From Candidatus Macondimonas diazotrophica (GTDB taxonomy: Bacteria > Pseudomonadota > Gammaproteobacteria > UBA5335): a stretch of DNA of 64,000 nucleotides. This document shows, piece after piece, positions 58,278-64,000 of this stretch (the first letter of the stretch is position 1; each line of letters starts with the position of its first letter). A program made the position numbers and the translations under genes. The notes under the pieces were generated by a model. The model searched no databases. It had not been told where the DNA came from and was given only the letters and a program-made list of their open reading frames with translations. The DNA is taken from NCBI RefSeq assembly GCF_004684205.1, contig NZ_SRIO01000005.1, forward strand, positions 150,774-214,773, given 5' to 3'.

Positions 58278-58892
58278 ATGTCGTCACCCGACGCCCCCTT
58301 CGAGGCCCCCGACTACCTGCAGGATCCGGCTTTCATCGCAGACCTGCGCCGCCGGATGCTGAAATTCGCCCACCTGCAGCTGGGTGATGCGCATCTGGCG
58401 GAAGACGTCGTACAGGAAGCCTTGGTGAGCGCGCTGAAGAACGTGGCGGGCTATCGCGGACAGGCGGCCTTCAAGACCTGGATGTTCGGGATCCTGAAGC
58501 ACAAGATCATCGATGCGCTGCGTCAGCGTCGGCGCTGGGTCGAGCCAAGCCGTGTGAGCGATGATGAAGCCGGCGGCGACGAGTGGCTCGATCAGCTGTT
58601 CGATGAGACGGGGCACTGGCGCGCCGAGGAACTGCCCCGGAAGTGGGGTGATCCCGAGGGCAGCTTCCAGGACGATCAATTCTGGCAGATTTTCGCCGTC
58701 TGCCTGGACGGCCTGCCGCCTCGCCAGGGTCGGGCTTTCATGATGCGGGAATTTCTCGGGCTGGATGCCGATGAGATGTGTAAGGTGCTCGGGATTTCGC
58801 AGACCAATCTGCATGTGACATTGCACCGCGCGCGGCTGCGGCTGCGCGAATGTCTGGAAAACCGCTGGTTCGGGGAGGCGCAGCCATGTTGA
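58278..58892 (+). CDS. ECF-type RNA polymerase sigma factor of the bufferin locus
   Basis: A 204-residue sigma-70-family factor with only regions 2 and 4. Region 2 has LRRRMLKFAHLQLGDAHLAEDVVQEALVSALKNVAGYRGQAAFKTWMFGIL. Region 4 has LDGLPPRQGRAFMMREFLGLDADEMCKVLGISQTNLHVTLHRARLRLR. The order sigma, anti-sigma, then a convergent DoxX-bufC-bufB-bufA operon is the known arrangement for copper/gold-responsive DUF2282-DUF692 loci. The anti-sigma overlaps its stop by 7 bases. Confidence 0.87.
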   Translation: MSSPDAPFEAPDYLQDPAFIADLRRRMLKFAHLQLGDAHLAEDVVQEALVSALKNVAGYRGQAAFKTWMFGILKHKIIDALRQRRRWVEPSRVSDDEAGGDEWLDQLFDETGHWRAEELPRKWGDPEGSFQDDQFWQIFAVCLDGLPPRQGRAFMMREFLGLDADEMCKVLGISQTNLHVTLHRARLRLRECLENRWFGEAQPC

Positions 58893-59101
58893 GTTGCCGG
58901 GAGAGTACCCGTCTGATGTCCGAGGCTCGGGAGCGACCGCTGTCGTTCGGCGAGCGCATGGCCTTGCGCATGCATCTGGCCATGTGCAGCGGATGCCGCC
59001 GCTTCAACCGGCAGATGGATGTCCTGCGCGAAGCCTCGCGCCGGTTCTCGCCCCTGGATGGCGACTTTTCCGCCCCCGACGACAAGGACCCGCTGCCCTG
59101 A
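58886..59101 (+). CDS. Zinc-finger anti-sigma factor
   Basis: A 71-residue protein with an anti-sigma zinc-binding H-x3-C-x2-C motif (MHLAMCSGCRRFNRQ, about 29-43) and an N-terminal Cys at residue 4. It overlaps the sigma gene, with GGGGAGG in front of its ATG. It should hold the sigma factor off RNA polymerase until a metal or redox signal. No transmembrane helix is seen. Confidence 0.8.
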   Translation: MLSCRESTRLMSEARERPLSFGERMALRMHLAMCSGCRRFNRQMDVLREASRRFSPLDGDFSAPDDKDPLP

Positions 59102-59113
59102 GCCAAGCCGGGC

Positions 59114-59632
59114 TTAGCCGGTCCGGCCGTATTGGCGGGCGATCCAGGCATCAATCGACACCTTACCGGGCCCCTTTGCGATGAGATACAGCAACACCGC
59201 GGCCCACACACCGTGGGTCGGATAGGCGCCGGGATAGACGAACAGCTGGATCACCAGCGTCATGCCCAAGAGACCCAGCGCCGAGAAGCGGGTGGCCAGC
59301 CCGATCAACACCAGAATCGGCAACACATGCTCGGCCACCGTGGCCATGATCGCCGCCCAGAGTGGCGGCAGCAGCGGCAGCGCGTATTCCTCCTGGAACA
59401 GAAACAGTGCCGAATCGGACAGTCGCGGCCAGCCCAGGCTGAACTCGCCCTGCACCAGATTGATGGTCAGCCCCTCGATCTTGGTCTGTCCGGACAGCCA
59501 GAACACCGCGGCGATGGAAAACCGGCCGAGCAGGGCGATCAGGCTGTCCGGAATGCGTCCGAACAGATCGATCAGTGCGGCCAGCGGCCGGGCGGGCCAT
59601 GGCAGTGGCGCGATTGCAGATGCGGGCTTCAT
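59114..59632 (-). CDS. DoxX-family membrane protein, bufferin operon
   Basis: A 172-residue protein with four hydrophobic helices and the DoxX segment [16 protein letters not shown] near the first. The family is thought to act in membrane redox, but its role in this operon is unproven. The start overlaps the bufC stop (ATGA at 59629-59632). It is the last gene of the operon and is 12 bases from the convergent anti-sigma stop. Confidence 0.83.
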   Translation of the reverse strand: MKPASAIAPLPWPARPLAALIDLFGRIPDSLIALLGRFSIAAVFWLSGQTKIEGLTINLVQGEFSLGWPRLSDSALFLFQEEYALPLLPPLWAAIMATVAEHVLPILVLIGLATRFSALGLLGMTLVIQLFVYPGAYPTHGVWAAVLLYLIAKGPGKVSIDAWIARQYGRTG

Positions 59633-60405
59633 GCAGCGGTTTCTCCAGGGGGATCAAGGGAAATCAGGGCGCGGGCGCGGATCAGGCCGGCCAGCGCAGC
59701 GGACAGATCGAGGTTCAGCCCCGCCTCGTGCACCGCCCCGACAGCGGCCGCGAGCGAGTCCCCCGCGAGCAGCCGCGCGGCCAGTTCGCCCGTCGCGGTA
59801 TCGACCGGAATGACGTCCACTTCCAGCTCGGGACGCGTCACCCAGGCGCTCTCGCCCGCACTCGGGTCGATCTCGGCGAGTGAGCCCACGCCCTGGTGCG
59901 CCGCCCAGATGGAGACGGCGGCGTGGTCCGAGCGCAGCACGGCGAAGGCGGGATGCAGCCGCACGTGCCAAGCACCCAGATCCGGCTGATCGGCCAGCAG
60001 GGTCGCCAGGCGCTCGGCGGGCATCGGCTCGGCATCGGCGGCATGCAGCGCCGTCAGGCGCAGCCACTCCAGGCGCGCGACATCGGGCAGATAAGGCAGC
60101 GTGCGGGCCGGCGCGAAGGCCGCGATGAAATCGGCAAATCCCGCGCCGTATTCGGCCATGACCGGACTTTGTGGTGGCTGCGCGCGCACGAAGCACTGAC
60201 CCATGGCGCGGAAGAATGCCTCGCCGACCAGTTCGCGCGTGACCGGAAAGGTATCGGCCAGCACGCCCAGCAGCGAGACCATGACGTTGTTGCGATAGAT
60301 CGCAAGACGCGTGGCGGGGTCGGAGCCGTTCCAGGTCGTCAGGTCGGTGGGTGGCGGCCGCTCGGGATCGAGCAGCGCGCCGGCGAATTCGGGCTGATCC
60401 ATCAT
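59629..60405 (-). CDS. bufC: Bufferin partner protein BufC (DUF2063)
   Basis: A 258-residue protein whose N-terminal domain has [49 protein letters not shown], the DUF2063 signature. It is thought to pair with the DUF692 enzyme as a recognition protein for the precursor peptide. The ATG overlaps the bufB stop. The C-terminal half is less conserved. Confidence 0.85.
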   Translation of the reverse strand: MMDQPEFAGALLDPERPPPTDLTTWNGSDPATRLAIYRNNVMVSLLGVLADTFPVTRELVGEAFFRAMGQCFVRAQPPQSPVMAEYGAGFADFIAAFAPARTLPYLPDVARLEWLRLTALHAADAEPMPAERLATLLADQPDLGAWHVRLHPAFAVLRSDHAAVSIWAAHQGVGSLAEIDPSAGESAWVTRPELEVDVIPVDTATGELAARLLAGDSLAAAVGAVHEAGLNLDLSAALAGLIRARALISLDPPGETAA

Positions 60406-61301
60406 GCGTGTTCCACCCGTGCATCGCCTCGGGCGGCTTGCAGGATGCGCTCGGCCTGGCGCGCTTCGGCCAGGAGCACATCGAAGGCGGGAATGTCGTT
60501 GTCCCGTTCGATCAGCGTGGGTACGGGGCCGAGCTGCGCGATGGCCTGGGCATACAGATCCCAGACTGCGGTGGCGACCGGCGCGCCGTGGTTGTCGATG
60601 AGCAGCGGATCGCCGGCGCCATCCACGGCCTCGGCATGACCGGCAAGATGGATTTCGCCCACGGCCTGCAGCGGCAGGGCGGTCAGTTCGGCCTGCGGAT
60701 CGCGATGGTGATTCACGCAGGAGACGAACACGTTGTTCACGTCGAGCAGCAAGCCGCAGCCGGTGCGGCGGACGATCGCGGTGATGAATTCCGCCTCGGA
60801 CAGCGTCGAGGCGCGGCTTTCGAGATAGGTGGCCGGATTTTCCAGAAGCATGCGCCGGCCCAGGCGCTCCTGGACGTGGTCGACGTGATCGCAGACCCGC
60901 GCCAAGGTAGCGGCGTCGTAGACCACCGGCAGCAGATCGTTCAGGCACACCGCGCCGTGGCGCGACCAGGCCAGATGCTCGGAAAACCACTCGGGTTCGT
61001 AGCGCGCCAGCACGGTCGCCAGGCGCTCGAGGTGCGCCGGATCGAGGTCGCTGCCACCGATCGACAGCCCGACGCCGTGTACCGACAGGGCGTAGTGCTC
61101 GCGGATACGGCTGAGATAGTGGTGAAACGGGCCACCCGCGCCCATGTAGTTTTCGGCGTGGATCTCAAAGAAACCCAGCGAGGGGCGCTGGTCCAGAATC
61201 TGCCCGAAATGCTGGGGCTTCAAGCCCAGTCCGGTACAGGCGCCGGTGCGGCAGGCGGACGCTGCATGCCACGAGGGACTGTGATGGGAAGAGACCGTCA
61301 T
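60402..61301 (-). CDS. bufB: Multinuclear iron oxidative enzyme BufB (DUF692)
   Basis: A 299-residue TIM-barrel enzyme of the MNIO family. Conserved metal-ligand segments are FFEIHAENYM, SVHGVGLSIGG, FSEHLAWSRHG, LLENPATY, LLLDVNNVFVSCVNH, EIHLAGH, LIDNHG and LIERDND. MNIOs oxidise Cys residues of a precursor to heterocycles. ATG 61301 has GGAG upstream; an earlier in-frame ATG at 61325 lacks one. It follows bufA by 37 bases. Confidence 0.9.
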   Translation of the reverse strand: MTVSSHHSPSWHAASACRTGACTGLGLKPQHFGQILDQRPSLGFFEIHAENYMGAGGPFHHYLSRIREHYALSVHGVGLSIGGSDLDPAHLERLATVLARYEPEWFSEHLAWSRHGAVCLNDLLPVVYDAATLARVCDHVDHVQERLGRRMLLENPATYLESRASTLSEAEFITAIVRRTGCGLLLDVNNVFVSCVNHHRDPQAELTALPLQAVGEIHLAGHAEAVDGAGDPLLIDNHGAPVATAVWDLYAQAIAQLGPVPTLIERDNDIPAFDVLLAEARQAERILQAARGDARVEHA

Positions 61302-61338
61302 GGATGCGCTCCGCCTGCCTGTCATGCGTCAAACAGTA

Positions 61339-61644
61339 TTACTTTTCAGCAAATGCGGCGAGTTGGCCCTTGCCCGTTGGCGAGGTGGGCGAGTCCATCG
61401 AGACGCAGGTGCCTGCCGGGACATATTTCCAGGCGTTGCCCTGATAGTCCTTGACGGAAGTGCCGGCGCAGGTCGTGCCCGGTCCGGCCGCGCAGTCGTT
61501 CTTGGCTTTCAGGGACACGCCATAGCATTTTTCCTTGTCGGCGGCGCCGGCAACGGCCGGGGCCGCGGCCAGGGTCACGGCCAGGCCAAACGCGGCGGCC
61601 AGGCCGGCACCGGCGAGGGTCAGGGGTTGGGCTTTACGGGTCAT
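61339..61644 (-). CDS. bufA: Bufferin precursor BufA (DUF2282)
   Basis: A 101-residue precursor with a signal peptide (about 1-34, ending [13 protein letters not shown]). The mature part has four Cys: [14 protein letters not shown], then [12 protein letters not shown] and KYVPAGTC, the pattern of DUF2282 bufferins. Cys conversion by BufB would give a periplasmic copper chelator. ATG 61644 is the family-like start. Confidence 0.88.
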   Translation of the reverse strand: MTRKAQPLTLAGAGLAAAFGLAVTLAAAPAVAGAADKEKCYGVSLKAKNDCAAGPGTTCAGTSVKDYQGNAWKYVPAGTCVSMDSPTSPTGKGQLAAFAEK

Positions 61645-61924
61645 CGGTTCATTCCTTGATGAGTATGGGTAAAACGCGGCAAGCGGCCGCGGGCGCTGCG
61701 ACCGGTTCTGCGGGCCGGTGGGCCCATCTTCGGGTCGCATTGCCGTAGTCGCGGTGCGGAGAAAATTCTTACACTTGCCGGCAGATAATTTTCAAAGCGC
61801 TGATCGCAAAAAGAATTTTTTGCATCGCGTGGCCCTGCGCGCATTGTGCCGGCCGGGCCTTTATGATGAATCGGCCGCCCGTCGGCCGGCGTTCCCTTCT
61901 CTTCCCACCCTCGAGGAGCTTGCG
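61645..61924. promoter_or_regulatory. Divergent bufA/yghU regulatory region
   Basis: A 280-base gap with an AT-rich core. It holds an ECF-type promoter (61747-61773) and an inverted repeat AAAATTCTT (61762-61770) and AAGAATTTT (61811-61819). The yghU promoter must also be here. Confidence 0.6.
61747..61773 (-). promoter_or_regulatory. Putative ECF sigma promoter of the buf operon
   Basis: On the minus strand TGTAAG (61773-61768) is followed after 16 bases by CGACT (61751-61747). This is close to the SigF-type TGTAACC...CGACT pair that controls related operons. Transcription would start near 61740, about 95 bases before bufA. Confidence 0.5.
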
Positions 61925-62776
61925 ATGAGCGATGAAAACCCCGCCGAGTACGTCCCGCCCCGGATCTGGAAATGGGATACCGAAAGCGGCGGACGCTTCG
62001 CAGCCATCAACCGCCCCGTTGCCGGCCCCACCCACGACCGCGAACTGCCGGTGGGCCAGCACCCGCACCAGCTCTATTCACTCGCGACACCGAACGGCGT
62101 GAAGGTCACCGTGATGTTCGAGGAGCTGCTGGAGGCAGGCATCACCGGGGCCGAGTACGACGCCTGGCCCATCAACATCCTGGACGGCGAGCAGTTCTCC
62201 AGCGGCTTTGTCGCCGTCAACCCGAACTCCAAGATCCCGGCTCTGCTGGATGTCAGCACGCCGACCCCCACCCGTGTGTTCGAGTCGGGCGCGATCCTTC
62301 TCTATCTGGCGGAAAAGTTCGGCGCCTTCCTGCCCGAAGCGGGGGCCGGACGAGCCGAATGTCTGTCCTGGCTGTTCTGGCAGATGGGCAGCGCGCCGTT
62401 TCTGGGCGGCGGCTTCGGTCATTTCTACGCCTATGCGCCGGTCAAGCTCGAATACCCCATCAACCGCTTTGCGATGGAGGTGAAACGCCAGCTCGACGTG
62501 CTCAATCGCAACCTGGCCGACCGGCGTTACCTCGCCGGCGAGGCCTACACGATCGCCGACATCGCGGTGCATTCCTGGTATGGCGCGCTGGTGCGCGAGA
62601 ACTTGTACGAGGCGGGCGAGTTCCTGCAGGTGACGACCTATCAGCATGTGTTGCGCTGGGCCGAGGAAATCGCCGCGCGACCCGCCGTTCAGCGCGGCCG
62701 TCGCGTCAATCGCACCTGGGGGCCGGAGGCCGAGCGCATACCCGAGCGCCACGGGCCGGAAGACTTCACGCGCTGA
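61925..62776 (+). CDS. yghU: Glutathione-dependent disulfide-bond oxidoreductase (YghU-like)
   Basis: A 283-residue GST-fold protein of the Nu class. The N-terminal extension is YVPPRIWKWDTESGGRFAAINRPVAGPTHDRELPVGQHPHQLYSL. The thioredoxin domain has NPNSKIPALLD and FESGAILLYLAEK, and the C-terminal helix region has ADRRYLAGEAYTIADIAVHSWYG. It would reduce disulfides with glutathione. ATG 61925 has GAGGAG 8 bases upstream. Confidence 0.92.
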   Translation: MSDENPAEYVPPRIWKWDTESGGRFAAINRPVAGPTHDRELPVGQHPHQLYSLATPNGVKVTVMFEELLEAGITGAEYDAWPINILDGEQFSSGFVAVNPNSKIPALLDVSTPTPTRVFESGAILLYLAEKFGAFLPEAGAGRAECLSWLFWQMGSAPFLGGGFGHFYAYAPVKLEYPINRFAMEVKRQLDVLNRNLADRRYLAGEAYTIADIAVHSWYGALVRENLYEAGEFLQVTTYQHVLRWAEEIAARPAVQRGRRVNRTWGPEAERIPERHGPEDFTR

Positions 62777-62799
62777 TGGCGCTGGCCGCGCCCCCGGGC

Positions 62800-63213
62800 T
62801 CAGCCGGCCCCGATCAGCCGGGCGTGTTCGATCTTGATGCAGCGGTCCATGACCGAATCGAGCCCGGCTGCGCGCGCCAGCCGGTCAGCCTTGATGTTGG
62901 CAATGCCGAGCTGCTGCCACAGGCAACGGGCGCCGATGGCCACGGCTTCCTGTGCGACTGGCAGCACGTCTTCCGTACGCCGAAAGACGTTCACCAGGTC
63001 GACAGCGTGCGGAATGTCGGCGAGGCGGGCATAACAGCGCTCGCCGAGCACCGAATCGAAGCGCGGGTGGACCGGAATGATGCGATAGCCATGCTGTTGC
63101 AGATAGCGGGCGACCTGATGGCTCGCGCGGTGTTCCTTGGCCGACAGGCCCACTACCGCGATCGTGCGGCATTCGGTCAGGATTCGGCGCAGGTCGGTGC
63201 TTTCGTCGGTCAT
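62800..63213 (-). CDS. CoA-binding domain protein
   Basis: A 137-residue protein of the CoA_binding_2 (YccU-like) family, with TIAVVGLSAKEHRASHQVARYLQQHGYRIIPVHP, DLVNVFRRTEDV and LWQQLGIANIKADRLARAAGL. ATG 63213 begins near the family start; a TTG at 63234 is possible. It converges on yghU. The role is not established. Confidence 0.87.
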   Translation of the reverse strand: MTDESTDLRRILTECRTIAVVGLSAKEHRASHQVARYLQQHGYRIIPVHPRFDSVLGERCYARLADIPHAVDLVNVFRRTEDVLPVAQEAVAIGARCLWQQLGIANIKADRLARAAGLDSVMDRCIKIEHARLIGAG

Positions 63214-63360
63214 GGCAACATCTTCACTCCCCAAAGTTGGTGACCCGCCGTCTGCGAAGGTTCAGCGATCGGCGGCCATGACGGAAGCACGCGCGCCGGT
63301 CACTCGCGGTCGCTCGGCAAATCATCTGCGCATAGCATATACGCATGCGCACGCACCGCC

Positions 63361-63588
63361 GTGGCCACATCCGACGACCACCAAACCGCCAGGCGCCCCG
63401 CCAACCGGAGCATCTATGCCGATCTCCTCGCCAAGGTCCGGGACCTGAAGATCAATCTTACGGCCACCTTGGAGCAGGCGCTGGTCGAGAGGCTCCGGCA
63501 GCGCCAGCGCGAGCAATGGCTGGCGGCGAACCGGGACGCCTTCGACGCTTCTAACCAGAAGGTTGAGACTCGGGGTCTTCGGCGATGA
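63361..63588 (+). CDS. ccdA: CcdA-family antitoxin
   Basis: A 75-residue protein. The core NRSIYADLLAKVRDLKINL, followed by LEQALVERLRQRQREQWLAANRDAFDASNQKVETRGL, matches CcdA antitoxins: a ribbon-helix-helix N-terminus and a toxin-binding tail. The start is GTG at 63361. Its stop is followed at once by the ccdB remnant. It may still repress or be decaying. Confidence 0.78.
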   Translation: MATSDDHQTARRPANRSIYADLLAKVRDLKINLTATLEQALVERLRQRQREQWLAANRDAFDASNQKVETRGLRR

Positions 63589-63603
63589 CCGGAGATCCTT
63601 TTG

Positions 63604-63840
63604 ATGCCCCCGTTCTCGCTTCACAGGAACATCCATCCCGAGTCCTTCGCCGCCTGTCCCGATCTCCTGGATATCCAGAGCGACTGACGGCCGATCTCGG
63701 CACCCGGGTGGAGGTGCCTTTAGTGCCGGCGACTGTGATACACGGCACGGCCATCGAGACGCTGATGCCGGTCTTCAAAATCGACGGCAACGGTTCACGA
63801 AGGCGGCATATGCACGTCTCATTCGACCAGCCAATCGTGT
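63604..63840 (+). pseudogene. ccdB: ccdB toxin remnant, frameshifted
   Basis: The first frame reads MPPFSLHRNIHPESFAACPD and LLDIQSD, like the CcdB start, then meets TGA at 63685-63687. The sequence continues in the -1 frame as LTADLGTRVEVPLVPATVI and then LMPVFKIDG, the CcdB core. A 1- or 4-base deletion near 63684 explains the shift. After 63790 the CcdB C-terminus is not recognisable. So the toxin is dead. Confidence 0.78.
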
Positions 63841-63852
63841 CTAAACATTACG

Positions 63853-64000
63853 TCAAAACAGGTAATACCGCTGCGCCAGCGGCAGCACTTCCGCTGGCTC
63901 ACAGGTGAGCAGCATGCCATCGGCGCGGACCTCGTAGGTCTGTGAGTCCACTTCCATGACCGGCGCGTAGTCGTTGAGCACCATGTCGGACTTGGTCACG
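63853..64000 (-). CDS. ureC: Urease subunit alpha, C-terminal end
   Basis: Forty-eight residues to the stop, ending [16 protein letters not shown], with [14 protein letters not shown] before it. This is the conserved C-terminus of UreC. Urease hydrolyses urea at a two-nickel site. The gene enters from the right edge on the minus strand, so a urease operon probably lies beyond the window. Confidence 0.88.
   Translation of the reverse strand, partial: VTKSDMVLNDYAPVMEVDSQTYEVRADGMLLTCEPAEVLPLAQRYYLF

Noticed and set aside
56779..58892. Long plus-strand frames across the GNAT and phosphatase genes, running into the sigma factor
   Set aside because: Only the part from 58278 has sigma-factor sequence. 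The rest is complement of two recognisable minus-strand enzymes.

Overview
The window is a GC-rich chromosomal segment from a gammaproteobacterium. It carries the replication origin region in the usual order (rpmH, dnaA, dnaN, recF, gyrB) with two parS-type palindromes inside recF. GatCAB, cytochrome c4 next to DsbA and EngB, the rod-shape operon mreBCD-mrdA-rodA-mltB-rlpA and a urease gene at the right edge fit a Chromatiales or Pseudomonas-like lineage. I cannot name the genus. There is no rRNA, tRNA, CRISPR array, intact insertion sequence or prophage.

Layout. 1-3.9 kb: end of PRPP synthetase, then a convergent, overlapping NAD-salvage operon (nicotinamidase, nicotinate phosphoribosyltransferase, kinase-like protein) and a phosphoribosyltransferase. 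3.9-11.2 kb: the complete elongasome operon on the minus strand. 11.4-15.5 kb: gatCAB and hslO. 15.4-20.2 kb: two divergent pairs, each a GT39-type membrane glycosyltransferase plus a PAP2 phosphatase. 20.2-24.3 kb: a NosL-like copper protein, an Ada-like methyltransferase, a DODA-type dioxygenase and an Old Yellow Enzyme. 24.4-29.4 kb: a six-gene minus-strand operon (RibD-like reductase, BchC-like dehydrogenase, a 6-pyruvoyl-tetrahydropterin-synthase-like protein with a degenerate active site, glycosyltransferase, methyltransferase, CDP-alcohol phosphatidyltransferase) of unknown product. This is the best candidate for an undescribed pathway. 29.5-30.3 kb: a class D beta-lactamase between that operon and the 3' end of mnmE, beside short tandem repeats.

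30.6-41.4 kb: the origin region, mnmE-yidC-rnpA-rpmH leftward and dnaA-dnaN-recF-gyrB rightward, then a SAM hydrolase. 41.4-48.4 kb: a tyrosine-phosphatase-like secreted protein, a Rossmann-like unknown, a CPA2 antiporter, dsbA, cytochrome c4, engB, a probable Spot 42/ErsA-position small RNA, and a PerM-type permease. 48.4-54.3 kb: polA, lysA, lptM, a double GST-N protein and exonuclease III. 54.5-58.1 kb: a solitary KAP P-loop NTPase, a GNAT acetyltransferase and an inositol-monophosphatase-family enzyme. 58.3-61.6 kb: a bufferin-type copper-RiPP locus (ECF sigma, zinc-finger anti-sigma, convergent bufA-bufB-bufC-DoxX) with a plausible ECF promoter. 61.9-64 kb: YghU-like glutathione enzyme, CoA-binding protein, a ccdA antitoxin with a frameshifted ccdB remnant, and the C-terminal end of urease alpha.

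Calls rest on reading the translations and DNA by eye. No database search was run. Start sites were moved from the longest open frame wherever a Shine-Dalgarno, a stop/start overlap or family alignment favoured a shorter protein.
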